Source of the DNA: Salipiger bermudensis
Lineage (GTDB): Bacteria > Pseudomonadota > Alphaproteobacteria > Rhodobacterales > Rhodobacteraceae
Direction of reading: 5' to 3'
DNA length: 64,000 bases
NCBI RefSeq assembly: GCF_020171625.1
Contig: NZ_JAIUZY010000004.1
Coordinates: 1 to 64,000 of the forward strand
Part shown: in pieces, positions 42,600 to 50,853 of the stretch
Position numbering within the stretch: the first letter of the stretch is position 1
Layout of the letters: each line of letters opens with the position of its first letter
Translations under genes and position numbers: made by a program
The notes under the pieces: model-generated
What the model saw: only the letters and a program-made list of their open reading frames with translations
Told to the model about the DNA's origin: nothing
The model's database searches: none

Positions 42600-43210
42600 C
42601 CTCCTTTCACCTGGCGCGGCGGCGCGCCGCCCAGCTCGAAGCTGCGACCGGCCGCGAAATCCGTCTGCACCACGGTGATCTCGATCCGCTCGTGAGCCGC
42701 GCTTTCGCCGGCATGACCAAGCATGACCAGCGCGCCATAATCATCGGCCATCGCGCGCAGCACGCCGACCAGCACGTGCCCGAGGCCACGCGGATGGCTG
42801 CGGCGTGGCCTGCAGATCAGCTCGAACGCCCCGCCGTCCCGATCGCAGAGTTCAAGCTCGGGCAGATCGAGATCCGCCACCGCGAGCCGCGCCCTGCCCG
42901 GCAGATCCTCGAGCGAATGCAGGAAATCGATGAAGTCGATCCCGCCATAGCGCATCAGCCTGCGCAATCCCTCGTTGTTGGGATGGGTGATGAGGTAGGT
43001 GCCGATATCCTCGAGGATCGCATCGCCGGCTTTGTCAAGGCGCAGCACCGCAGCCTCCAGCACCCGCGCGACCGTTGCGGGCTCGTAATTGAGCATCGCC
43101 TCGAAGTCGGGGCTGTCGAGATCGGCGCGACGGGCAATCTCGGCCCAGGTGCCCGCCCCGTAGGTATCCTGCAGGAAACACTGAAGTGTCCGCGCCAGAA
43201 GCCCGTGCAT
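42596..43210 (-). CDS. H-NOX (haem-NO-binding) family protein lacking the haem ligand
   Basis: A 204-residue protein with the H-NOX fold pattern: MHGLLARTLQCFLQDTYGAGTW start, LEDIGTYLI helix, and the FIDFLHSLEDLP helix. In normal H-NOX the proximal histidine (near 102) sits where this protein has P104 (LEDLPGRARLAV), and the YxSxR propionate motif (near 131-135) is CxPxR (C133, P135, R137). Both key haem contacts are therefore changed, so haem and NO binding are doubtful; H98 is the only nearby alternative ligand. It is translationally coupled to the HNOBA-GGDEF gene, as active H-NOX/cyclase pairs are. Start at the MHGLLA methionine. Confidence 0.8.
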   Translation of the reverse strand: MHGLLARTLQCFLQDTYGAGTWAEIARRADLDSPDFEAMLNYEPATVARVLEAAVLRLDKAGDAILEDIGTYLITHPNNEGLRRLMRYGGIDFIDFLHSLEDLPGRARLAVADLDLPELELCDRDGGAFELICRPRRSHPRGLGHVLVGVLRAMADDYGALVMLGHAGESAAHERIEITVVQTDFAAGRSFELGGAPPRQVKGG

Positions 43211-43361
43211 CCGTTCTATCCGCTCGCTTCGCTTGGCTGTGGTTTCGCTTGGCCGTCGTTGCGGGCAGTGTCGGAGACGGAGGTTAACGCCGGCACAACA
43301 ATCACAATTTGCCCGAAATTTCCGGCAAAGCGCTGGCACGGGTCACGGGGGCCGGCGCGCC

Positions 43362-44060
43362 TTAGCCTGCCATCAACCAGCCCGGCAAATGGCCGACATC
43401 CGGCAACACGACATCGGCAAGCGGCGCAAGCTGCTCGGCGCCGATCGGACCGGTCAGCACCGCCACGGTCTGCATCCCCGCGGCCCGCCCGGCGTTCAGA
43501 TCGTGCGGGCTGTCGCCGACCATGACCACCCGGTCCGGCGCAAGCCCCAGCCGGTCCGAGAACGCCAGCAGCGGCGCGGGATCGGGCTTGGCCCCGAAGC
43601 CGCTGTCGAACCCGGCGATGAAGTCGAACACGCCGCGAATCCCGACATGGTCGAGATGCGCATATGCGACGCTCTCGGCGTCGTTGGTCATCACGCCGAG
43701 CGCCAGCCCGAGCGCTTCGAGCTGCGCCATCAGCGGCACCAGAGGCGCGGCCTCCACCAGCGGCGCCTGGGCTCCGCTGCGCTCGAGATAGGCCTCGACC
43801 TCGGCGACGCTGCGTTCGGGCAGCACCGAGGCGAGACAGGCTGCAGCCTCGCGGTTGGTGCCGGCCACCACCGGGCTGTCCGCCCGGAAAGCCTGGCGTT
43901 CCAGATCGAACCGCGCGGCCTCTGCAAGCGCGTGGAGTGTCGCCTCGCTGCCCCCGGAGAGGTGTTGCAGCGCGGCCCACCCCCAGGCGTTCCATGTGGC
44001 TCCGAACTCGAACAGCGTGCCGTCCTTGTCGAACAGCACGGCATCGGCGCGCAGCTTCAT
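43362..44060 (-). CDS. HAD-superfamily phosphatase, phosphoglycolate phosphatase-like
   Basis: A 232-residue HAD hydrolase. Motif I is FDKDGTLFEFG, motif II GVMTNDAES, motif III K in GFGAKPDPAP, motif IV MVGDSPHDLNAGRAAG, a complete catalytic set with a cap domain between motifs I and II. Phosphoglycolate phosphatases and similar small-molecule phosphatases share this plan; the substrate is not determined. It overlaps the DUF3572 gene by 4 nt (ATGA) and precedes the H-NOX-like gene by 151 nt, all on one strand. Confidence 0.85.
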   Translation of the reverse strand: MKLRADAVLFDKDGTLFEFGATWNAWGWAALQHLSGGSEATLHALAEAARFDLERQAFRADSPVVAGTNREAAACLASVLPERSVAEVEAYLERSGAQAPLVEAAPLVPLMAQLEALGLALGVMTNDAESVAYAHLDHVGIRGVFDFIAGFDSGFGAKPDPAPLLAFSDRLGLAPDRVVMVGDSPHDLNAGRAAGMQTVAVLTGPIGAEQLAPLADVVLPDVGHLPGWLMAG

Positions 44061-44341
44061 GTCCAGTTCACCTCGCCACCGCCCGGCAGCATGGCGCGCG
44101 CCATGCGCGGGGTCTCGTAGGACAACGACTGCGCGTCGCAGAAGCCGGAGATCCAGGCGTCGTCCATGAGGATGAAATCGAGCACCGCGCCCTGAAACAC
44201 CGGGTCCTCGAGCGCCGCGCGGAAATCCTCCTGCGAGGCGCCGGTGGCGCCAAGAAACACCGGCAGAAGCTCGTCATTGGTGGCCAGCCAGGCCACCGCC
44301 TGAAGTCCGATCAGTTCAGCGCTGTCGCGGGAAAGTGCCAT
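44057..44341 (-). CDS. DUF3572 family protein
   Basis: A 94-residue protein of the alphaproteobacterial DUF3572 family. Recognisable are LIGLQAVAWLATNDELLPVFLGATG and ALEDPVFQGAVLDFILMDDAWISGFC. Function unknown. It overlaps the HAD phosphatase by 4 nt and is divergent from the PleD-like gene, which starts 110 nt away. Confidence 0.85.
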   Translation of the reverse strand: MALSRDSAELIGLQAVAWLATNDELLPVFLGATGASQEDFRAALEDPVFQGAVLDFILMDDAWISGFCDAQSLSYETPRMARAMLPGGGEVNWT

Positions 44342-44450
44342 GGGACGCCTACAATCCGAAAGAGATTATTAACCATTCTGCGGGAAGACTTCCCACATCA
44401 GGACGCTGGCGCCCCGGTTGCTTGCGTAGCGCATGGTGGAAAAGGCTGCA

Positions 44451-45863
44451 ATGACGGCAAAGGTGCTTATCGCCGATGGTTTCGCGACCCACCGCATCTC
44501 GCTGGCAGCGATGCTGGACCGGGCGTTCTATGATGTCATCGTCACCGAAAACGGCGCCGATGCGTTGCGCAGGATACGCGCGGAGCAGCCAGACCTCGTC
44601 ATCGCGTCGACGGCCCTGCCCGACATCGATCCGGCGCGGTTCTGCGAAAAGGCCCGGGCGTTCAAGGCCAGCGCGGAGATGCCCGTCATCCTGCTCGGCG
44701 GCGCGCCCTCGAGCGCCGAGCGCCTTGCCCTGCTCGCGGCGGGCGCCGACGATGTGCTGCCCGCCCCGGTCGACCGGCGCCTGCTTCTGGCGGGTCTGCG
44801 CAACCGGCTGCGCGCGCGCGCGGCCGACGCCGACCTGTCGCTGCGCGACGACACCGGACTGACGCTCGGGCTGGCCGAGGCGGCCGGCGCCGCGATCCAG
44901 CCGCCGGCGCGCGTGGCGCTGATCGAGATGTCGGCGGAGGGCGATATCTCCGTGGCGCTCGACAAGCTTCAAGCTCTCGTTCCGGACCGGGTCGAGTTGT
45001 TGACCGCCTCCGAGGCGCTGCGCGCCAGCGCCACCCCGCCCGAGGCCTTCATCATCGTCGAGAGCGGCCCGCAGCCGCGCGGCGGGCTCACGCTGCTGAC
45101 GCAGCTGCGCGCCAGCCCGAGCGTGCACAAGGCCGCTCTGCTCTATGTCGGAAGCGCAGCGCGGCTGAAACAGGCGGCGGCGGCGCTCGATCTTGGCGCC
45201 GACGACGTGCTCGTGGGGGCGCTCGATCCCGAGGAGCTGGCTCTACGCCTGCCGCGTCAGATCACGCGCAAACGCAACCACGACCGGCAAAGGGCCGACC
45301 TGCGGAACGGGGCCAAAGCGGCCCTGATCGACCCGCTGACCGGGCTTCTCAACCGCCGCTACGCGCTGCCTCACGTCGCGCGCCTGCTCGAGCGAGCCAA
45401 GGACCGACACCGCGGCTTTGCCGTGCTGCTGGCCGATCTCGACCGTTTCAAGGAGGTGAACGACCGCTTCGGCCACGCGGCCGGCGACGTGGTCCTGCGC
45501 GATGTCGCACGCCGCATGGGCAGCGTGCTGCGGCCGGGTGACCTGCTCGCGCGGATCGGCGGGGAGGAGTTCCTCGTCACCCTGCCCGACACAAGCGCCG
45601 GCGCTGCTCACGCCATCGGGCAACGGCTGCGCGCCTCGGTGGCGTCAGGCGGAGTCTGCGTGCCCGGAACCCGTGAGCATCCGCAGGTCACGCTGAGCAT
45701 CGGGGTCGCGCTGTCGGGAATCGGCGCGGCGATGGGGGTCGACGCGCTGCTCGACCGGGCAGACCGGGCGCTCTATGCCGCCAAGGATGCGGGGCGCGAC
45801 AGGGTCATGGCGTGGCACGACCCGCAGGAGGCGCCATGCCGCGCCGTCGGGGCCGGAAGATGA
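44451..45863 (+). CDS. pleD: PleD-type diguanylate cyclase with degenerate receiver domains
   Basis: A 470-residue protein with two receiver-like domains (about 1-120 and 152-268) and a C-terminal GGDEF domain. The cyclase is intact: GGEEF at 370-374, I-site RPGD at 361-364, DLDRFKEVND. The first receiver has S53 where PleD has its phospho-acceptor aspartate (PDLVIAS), A105 in place of the conserved lysine (DDVLPAP), and only one acidic residue in the pocket, so it is unlikely to be phosphorylated. The start at 44451 is supported by a GGAAAAGG motif over the earlier ATG at 44433. The domain order suits PleD family; regulation must differ from it. Confidence 0.85.
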   Translation: MTAKVLIADGFATHRISLAAMLDRAFYDVIVTENGADALRRIRAEQPDLVIASTALPDIDPARFCEKARAFKASAEMPVILLGGAPSSAERLALLAAGADDVLPAPVDRRLLLAGLRNRLRARAADADLSLRDDTGLTLGLAEAAGAAIQPPARVALIEMSAEGDISVALDKLQALVPDRVELLTASEALRASATPPEAFIIVESGPQPRGGLTLLTQLRASPSVHKAALLYVGSAARLKQAAAALDLGADDVLVGALDPEELALRLPRQITRKRNHDRQRADLRNGAKAALIDPLTGLLNRRYALPHVARLLERAKDRHRGFAVLLADLDRFKEVNDRFGHAAGDVVLRDVARRMGSVLRPGDLLARIGGEEFLVTLPDTSAGAAHAIGQRLRASVASGGVCVPGTREHPQVTLSIGVALSGIGAAMGVDALLDRADRALYAAKDAGRDRVMAWHDPQEAPCRAVGAGR

Positions 45864-45876
45864 GGCCGGCCCGGCC

Positions 45877-46374
45877 CTAGCGCTTGTGCTTGCGGATCCA
45901 CGCGCCGATCTCGTCGATCTTGACTTCGAGCCGCCGGGCATAGGCCTCGCGCTCTTCGGGCGAAAGCCTCGCGACATACTCGACCAGCATCTCCTGCCCT
46001 TCTTTCTGCCGGCGCTCGGCACGGGCGCCCTGCCGGTTCAGCGTGGCGGCAAAGGCGTCCTGATCGAAGGGCTCGGTCCGCAAGGTCTCGATCGCGGATC
46101 GGTACCCGGCGAGGAAATCGCCCGGTGCGCCGCGCTGCCCCTCGATCCGGTGGCGCAGCGCGCGGCCGAGGTCGCGGCGCTGATCCTCGTCGAGGGCGTG
46201 GGTGTAGGGGAAGACGAAATCGCGCCCGCGCGGCGGCCCGCCCCGCTCCATGTCGGGTCGGTTGAGATACAGCCCCGCCACCACGCCTGCGACCGCCAGG
46301 TTGGTGGCCAGAGAAGCAAACAGCACGATGCGCATCCCGAGGGTCATTTTCGGCTTTTTGGCGTCTTCGGTCAT
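45877..46374 (-). CDS. Periplasmic heavy-metal sensor, Metal_resist/CnrX-like
   Basis: A 165-residue protein anchored by one N-terminal membrane helix (about 14-38, MRIVLFASLATNLAVAGVVAGLYL) with a helical periplasmic domain (HALDEDQRRDLGRALRHRIE, RRQKEGQEMLVEYVARLSPEEREAYARR). This is the plan of the Metal_resist family, which includes CnrX, the metal sensor of the CnrYXH sigma-factor system. Methionine/histidine residues of CnrX are not clearly conserved, so the ligand may differ. Last gene of a unit with a sigma factor and probable anti-sigma factor, 3 nt after the latter. Confidence 0.75.
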   Translation of the reverse strand: MTEDAKKPKMTLGMRIVLFASLATNLAVAGVVAGLYLNRPDMERGGPPRGRDFVFPYTHALDEDQRRDLGRALRHRIEGQRGAPGDFLAGYRSAIETLRTEPFDQDAFAATLNRQGARAERRQKEGQEMLVEYVARLSPEEREAYARRLEVKIDEIGAWIRKHKR

Positions 46375-46377
46375 GGC

Positions 46378-46773
46378 TCAGTATCCCAGCATCGCGACAT
46401 CGAACCCGCTGGCAGGCTCGAAGGTGGTGTAACTGTCAGAGGCCGTGAGGCTCGTGGTCCCGCTGGTCCAGCCGGACAGCCCCGCCGGCGTGACCGCTCC
46501 GAGCCAGACCCCTGCGGCGCAGGCCGCCGCGAGCCCGGCCACCGCGGGCCATCCGCCAAGCGCCGGGATCAGATCGTGCAGCCGCGGCCCGCGGCGCGGG
46601 CGCGCGGCGAGGTCCGCGACCTCGGGCATCGGCGCTGCCGGCTGTTCCTCCAGCGCCATCGCCTCCATGCGCGCCAGCCAGTCGCCCGAAGGCGCAGGCG
46701 CCTCGGCGCGGCCCGCCTCGAACCACGGGCCCAGCCCCGCCTCTTCTGCCCTGCGCTTCTCACTCATCGTCAT
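46378..46773 (-). CDS. Probable membrane-anchored anti-sigma factor
   Basis: A 131-residue protein that I assign by context. It has a cytoplasmic N-terminal part of about 70 residues rich in acidic and tryptophan positions (GPWFEAGRAEAPAPSGDWLARM), one membrane helix near 73-96 (GWPAVAGLAAACAAGVWLGAV), and a short periplasmic tail. It overlaps the sigma-factor gene by 14 nt from the chosen ATG (8 nt from the next), which is how anti-sigma factors usually sit. It has no ZAS zinc motif. In the CnrYXH arrangement it would be the CnrY counterpart. No family recognised. Confidence 0.65.
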   Translation of the reverse strand: MTMSEKRRAEEAGLGPWFEAGRAEAPAPSGDWLARMEAMALEEQPAAPMPEVADLAARPRRGPRLHDLIPALGGWPAVAGLAAACAAGVWLGAVTPAGLSGWTSGTTSLTASDSYTTFEPASGFDVAMLGY

Positions 46774-47329
46774 ATCCCAGCTCTGCGCGGCGGGCCCCGA
46801 GCAGGCCCTCCAGCGCCTTGCGGCCCCGCGCAGTCAGACTTTCGACCGCACGCACGCCTATGTCCATGATCTCGGCGATCTCGGGGTTCGCCAGCCCCTC
46901 GAGATGACGCAGGATCACCGCCTGTTTCTGTCGTTCGGGCAGCCTGTCGAGCGCCGCCTGCAAGGCCGCGCCGCGCGCCGTCTCCTGCAGTTCCTGCTCG
47001 ACCGACCTCGCCGGATCGGGCGGCTCTGCCACCGCATCGAGATCGACATGCCCGCCCCGCGCCTTGCGAATCCGGTCGATGCAGAGGTTCGACACCACCC
47101 GGTAGAGCCAGGTCGAGACCTTGGCCTCACCCGTGCGCCAGCCCGGTGCCGCGCGCCACAGCCGCAGCAGGGCCTCCTGCGCGACGTCTTCGGCCTCGGC
47201 GCGGTCCTTCAGCATCCGCATCGCCACGCCAAAGGCCTTGGGACCCAGACGCAGGGTGAGCGCCCGCGCCGCGGCGGGCTCTCCGGCCGCATAGGCCGCG
47301 AGCAGATCCTCGTCACTGCTGTCGCTCAT
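46760..47329 (-). CDS. ECF sigma factor (RpoE/SigJ-like)
   Basis: A 189-residue sigma-70-family ECF factor. Region 2 contains EDVAQEALLRLWRAAPGW and KVSTWLYRVVSNLCIDRIRKAR for -10 recognition; region 4 contains LPERQKQAVILRHLEGLANP and GVRAVESLTARGRKAL for -35 recognition. The gene lies between an EF-hand protein (97 nt upstream) and an overlapping probable anti-sigma factor. The start at 47329 (MSDSSDEDL) gives a normal N-terminus; ATGs at 47341 and 47353 are alternatives, and none has a strong ribosome-binding site. Sigma activity is likely released by the downstream membrane proteins. Confidence 0.9.
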   Translation of the reverse strand: MSDSSDEDLLAAYAAGEPAAARALTLRLGPKAFGVAMRMLKDRAEAEDVAQEALLRLWRAAPGWRTGEAKVSTWLYRVVSNLCIDRIRKARGGHVDLDAVAEPPDPARSVEQELQETARGAALQAALDRLPERQKQAVILRHLEGLANPEIAEIMDIGVRAVESLTARGRKALEGLLGARRAELGYDDE

Positions 47330-47426
47330 CGCGTCATATGGCATCCGGTCCATCCAACTGCGCTAGCCCGGGCCGGGCCGCAACGCAACGGCGCGTGGCG
47401 GCGGCACGGGGCCGCCGCCCGCAGCG

Positions 47427-48104
47427 TCAGTCCTGCGCCTCGGGCGCCGCTTCGGGCGACGGTGCGGGGTCTGCCGGGGCTTGTGCCCCCGGACCCGTGC
47501 GGTCCGCGCCGTGATGCATCTGGTGCCAGTGCTTGCCACCAGGGCCACCATGACCCCCGGCGCGCATCTGGTGGTGGCCGTCACGCCCACCGCGCTCGCG
47601 CATCTCGGCGCGGCCCGCGTGCATCTTCTGCAGCATCCTCTGCTGTGCCTCGGCCAGTTCTTCGAGACTCACCTCGCCATTGTCGTCCGTGTCGAGGCGG
47701 TCGAAGACCTGCTGCGGTCCGCGCCGGCTGCCCGCCTCGATTTCCTCGAGGCTCAGCTTCCCGTCGCCATCGGTGTCGAGCCGCGCGACCATGCGCTGCT
47801 GACGGCGCTCTTCGCGGGCGCGCTCCTGCGCCGCGCGGAAGGCGGTCAGCTCATCGCCCTCAAGCGCGCCGTCGCCATTGGCATCGGCCTCCGCGAAGGC
47901 GGCGGCCGGGCCGGCCGCGGACAGCTCCTCCGCGGTCACCACCCCGTCGCCATCGGCGTCCAGGCTGCGGAACATCTCGAGCATCATCGGCGCCCGTCCC
48001 TCGTGCCCCCGTCCCTCGTGCGACTGTCCCTGCGCCAGCGCAAGGCTTGCCGATCCCATCACGGCAAGGGCGGCCCCGGTCAGACATTTGCTCATGCGTG
48101 TCAT
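47427..48104 (-). CDS. Exported EF-hand calcium-binding protein with His-rich tail
   Basis: A 225-residue protein with a signal peptide (cleavage near LALAQ) and four EF-hand loops: DADGDGVVTAEE (49-60), DANGDGALEGDE (73-84), DTDGDGKLSLEE (110-121) and DTDDNGEVSLEE (138-149). All four keep the 1, 3, 5 and 12 ligands. The C-terminal 60 residues are rich in His, Met and Gly (HAGRAEMRERGG, GHHQMRAGGHGG, HWHQMHHG), a likely metal-binding segment, then a Pro/Ala tail. It heads the unit containing the ECF sigma factor and its partners. AGGAG lies 10 nt before the ATG. Probable periplasmic Ca2+ (or other metal) binder. Confidence 0.85.
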   Translation of the reverse strand: MTRMSKCLTGAALAVMGSASLALAQGQSHEGRGHEGRAPMMLEMFRSLDADGDGVVTAEELSAAGPAAAFAEADANGDGALEGDELTAFRAAQERAREERRQQRMVARLDTDGDGKLSLEEIEAGSRRGPQQVFDRLDTDDNGEVSLEELAEAQQRMLQKMHAGRAEMRERGGRDGHHQMRAGGHGGPGGKHWHQMHHGADRTGPGAQAPADPAPSPEAAPEAQD

Positions 48105-48366
48105 CTGCTGCGATCTCCTGTTTCTCGCGGGTCACCGGCGCGCCCTCGGCCGCCGATCTGTCCCTTTCACGCACGGGTGGAGACATCCCGTCGCAGATTT
48201 TTCGACCACCCCGTCCACACCCGGCAGCCCCGCCACGTCACGGCACGGGTTGCAGCCGAAAGATGCAGGCTCCACATTGCTTTGCGACATGGCGCCGCAA
48301 GGACAGCGTGCGTATTTCTGTTAGCGTATAGCTTTCGTCACGCTTCGAGGAGGAGCGAGGAAGATC

Positions 48367-48840
48367 ATGCACGACACCACCAAGACCCACGAGGACAGCG
48401 CAGAGGCGCCCTCGGAGATCGCGATCACCGACCCGGCCGCCGCGCCGCTGGACGCCGCTCCCGCAACCAGCACCGCGACCGGCGACGAAGAGCGCGAGAC
48501 CTGGCCCGCGATCCTGCGCGGCTTCCGCGGCCGCTGCCCGAATTGCGGCTCAGGCCCGATCCTGCGCAGCTATCTCAAGGTGCGCGATCATTGCCCCTCG
48601 TGCCGTCAGGAGCTGCACCACAACCGCGCCGACGATGGCCCGGCCTATCTCACGATCCTGATCGTCGGACACATCATGGCGCCGGCGCTGCACATCACCT
48701 TCGTGGCCTGGCGCCCCGATCCGCTGATCCTTGTGACCATATTCTCCATTGGCTGCATCGGCTTGTCCCTCTATCTTCTGCCGAGACTGAAAGGCGCGAT
48801 CGTGGGCTACCAATGGGCCCGCCGGATGTACGGGTTCTAG
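48367..48840 (+). CDS. DUF983 family membrane protein
   Basis: A 157-residue protein: a polar N-terminal tail of about 45 residues, then the DUF983 core with zinc-ribbon-like CPNCGSG and CPSCRQELHHNRADDGPAYLTI, and two membrane helices (LIVGHIMAPALHITFVAW and LVTIFSIGCIGLSLYLLPRL). Function unknown; the family is common in alphaproteobacteria. The Nudix gene follows after 37 nt on the same strand. GAGGAGCGAGGAAG precedes the ATG. Confidence 0.85.
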   Translation: MHDTTKTHEDSAEAPSEIAITDPAAAPLDAAPATSTATGDEERETWPAILRGFRGRCPNCGSGPILRSYLKVRDHCPSCRQELHHNRADDGPAYLTILIVGHIMAPALHITFVAWRPDPLILVTIFSIGCIGLSLYLLPRLKGAIVGYQWARRMYGF

Positions 48841-48877
48841 CGCCCGGACAAGCCCCGCCCCATCGGCAGGAGAGCAG

Positions 48878-49570
48878 ATGACCCAGGACAAGACAGCGAT
48901 CCGCGACGCGGCCACGGTGATCGTGATGCGCGACCGGGCCACCGCGCCGCGCATCCTCATGGGTCAGCGCGGCGCCAAGGCCGCCTTCATGCCGAACAAG
49001 TTCGTCTTCCCCGGCGGGGCCGTGGACCCCGAGGATGCGCAGGTGCCGCTAAGCCGCCCCCTGCCCGCACTCTGCGAGACCCGGCTTGGCGACGACAGCC
49101 CCGAGGGCCTCGCCCATCCGCTGGCCGTCGCGGCGATTCGCGAGCTCTGGGAAGAGACCGGGCTGATTCTCGGCACGCCCGGAGACTGGGCCGAGCCGCC
49201 CGCGGACTGGCGCGGCTTTGCCGCAACCGGCCACCTGCCCGACGCCTCGGGCCTGCAGTTCGTGTTCCGCGCCATCACGCCGCCGGGCCGCCCCCGACGC
49301 TTCGACGCGCGGTTCTTCCTCGTCGACGCCGAGGCGCTCGCCACCGATGCCGAAGATTTCTCCGCCGCCTCGGACGAGCTCAGCCACCTGCAATGGATCG
49401 CGCTCGACGCGCTGCGCGATTTCGACATGCCCTTCATCACCGAGGTGGTGCTGGCCGAGGTCGCCGCCCGCGCCCATGATGCCGCCCCGCCGGTCTCGGT
49501 GCCGTTCTTTCGCAACGATGACGAGGAAAGCCTGTTCCTGCGGCTCAACGGAACCGCGCTGCCCGACTGA
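48878..49570 (+). CDS. Nudix hydrolase
   Basis: A 230-residue Nudix protein. The Nudix box is split by an insert: GGAVDPEDAQ at about residue 47 and AAIRELWEETGLIL at about 88, together giving the G-x5-E-x7-REUxEExGU pattern with the catalytic REXXEE. The insert resembles NUDT7/NUDT19-type enzymes that act on CoA and its esters, but the substrate is inference. Directly after the DUF983 gene, so perhaps co-transcribed. The ORF is open to the stop at 49570 and clear of the next gene on the opposite strand. Confidence 0.82.
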   Translation: MTQDKTAIRDAATVIVMRDRATAPRILMGQRGAKAAFMPNKFVFPGGAVDPEDAQVPLSRPLPALCETRLGDDSPEGLAHPLAVAAIRELWEETGLILGTPGDWAEPPADWRGFAATGHLPDASGLQFVFRAITPPGRPRRFDARFFLVDAEALATDAEDFSAASDELSHLQWIALDALRDFDMPFITEVVLAEVAARAHDAAPPVSVPFFRNDDEESLFLRLNGTALPD

Positions 49571-49585
49571 CCGGCGCGCGCAGGC

Positions 49586-49966
49586 TCAGACGAAGCCGCG
49601 CCAGCGCAGCACGATCACCGTCAGCGCGACCACGACGATGATCCCGGCCATGATGCTGGCGAGGATGCCCAGAAGCCGCCCCTTGCGCTGATCGGCGAGG
49701 TCGACCGCCTTGAGGTGCCGCTCGAGCCGCCCCGCCGCGGCGCGGATCGTCGGCGCATCGATCGTCCGCGCGAGCTTGGGGTGGTCGGCAAAGCGACGCG
49801 CCTCGAGAATCCGCTTCAGATCCTTGCGCAGCTTGTGCGGCAGACGGCGCTGCGCCTTGGCGGCACGGGCGTCGAAATCGCCGCGCGTGAGCTTGAGACG
49901 GCTCTCGAAGAGCCGGTCGAGCCGCACGACCGCGGCCTTGGTTTCCTGTGCGCCATCCATCGACAT
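49586..49966 (-). CDS. Small basic protein with a C-terminal membrane helix
   Basis: A 126-residue product: a basic, helix-rich segment (RLDRLFESRLKLTRGDFDAR, RRLPHKLRKDLKRILEARRF) followed by one membrane helix near the end (LGILASIMAGIIVVVALTVIVL). The tail-anchored topology would place the basic domain in the cytoplasm. No family recognised. The start at 49966 (MSMDGAQE) has GGGAG upstream. It is convergent with the Nudix gene (15 nt) and divergent from the esterase. Confidence 0.65.
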   Translation of the reverse strand: MSMDGAQETKAAVVRLDRLFESRLKLTRGDFDARAAKAQRRLPHKLRKDLKRILEARRFADHPKLARTIDAPTIRAAAGRLERHLKAVDLADQRKGRLLGILASIMAGIIVVVALTVIVLRWRGFV

Positions 49967-50088
49967 GGACCACAGATCTCCCGATTTGGCCGGGCGGCGC
50001 AAGGGGGCGCGGCCACAGCGCCTGCCAAACCGCGCGGATCGGCAACAGGGGCATTCCCTTTGCCGCGCCCCTCTCCTAGAAACGGGCC

Positions 50089-50853
50089 ATGCTGAACACG
50101 ATCCTGCACGGCACCCAAGGTGCGACACCACCGCTTCTCATCGTTCACGGGCTCTACGGCTCGGGGCGCAACTGGGGCGTCATCGCCAAGCGGCTCTCTG
50201 ACGAGCGGCAGGTGATCGCGGTGGACCAGCGCAACCACGGCGACTCGCCCTGGACCGACAGCCACAGCTACGAGGACATGGCCGGCGATCTGGCCGAGGT
50301 GATCGAGGCGCATGGCGGCAAGGCCGACGTGCTTGGCCACTCGATGGGCGGCAAGGCGGCGATGGTGCTGGCGCTGACCCGGCCCGAGCGGGTCAACCGC
50401 CTGATCCTCTCCGATATCGCGCCGGTGGCCTACGACCACAGCCAGATCCAGTACATCGAGGCGATGCGCGCCGTCGATCTCGACGCGATCGAGAAGCGCT
50501 CGGACGCCAACGACCAGCTCGCCCGCCACGTGCCGGAACCGACGCTGCGCTCGTTCTTCACCCAGTCGCTCGACGTCAAGGAGAAGCGCTGGAAGCTGAA
50601 CCTCGACCGGCTGGCCGAGGAGATGCCGAAGATCATCGGCTTCCCCGAGATCGAGGGCCGCTTCGACGGCCCCACCCTGTTCCTCTCCGGCGGCGAGAGC
50701 GACTACGTGACCCGCGAACACCGCGACCGCATCAAGGCGCTGTTCCCCGAGGCGCGCTTTGCCAAGATCCCTGGCGCCGGCCATTGGCTGCACGCCGAGA
50801 AACCGCGCGAGTTCGAAGCAGCGGTGCGCGCCTATCTGGCCGCCACGGACTGA
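50089..50853 (+). CDS. Alpha/beta-hydrolase, YbfF-type esterase
   Basis: A 254-residue cytoplasmic hydrolase. HGLYGSGRNW supplies the oxyanion-hole turn, VDQRNHGDSPW is the family marker, the nucleophile serine is in LGHSMGGKAA, the acid in GGESDYV, and the histidine in PGAGHWLHAEKP. The pattern is that of YbfF-type acyl-CoA or palmitoyl esterases. No linked pathway. The ORF is intact; the start is supported by its position just after the divergent gene's promoter. Confidence 0.87.
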   Translation: MLNTILHGTQGATPPLLIVHGLYGSGRNWGVIAKRLSDERQVIAVDQRNHGDSPWTDSHSYEDMAGDLAEVIEAHGGKADVLGHSMGGKAAMVLALTRPERVNRLILSDIAPVAYDHSQIQYIEAMRAVDLDAIEKRSDANDQLARHVPEPTLRSFFTQSLDVKEKRWKLNLDRLAEEMPKIIGFPEIEGRFDGPTLFLSGGESDYVTREHRDRIKALFPEARFAKIPGAGHWLHAEKPREFEAAVRAYLAATD

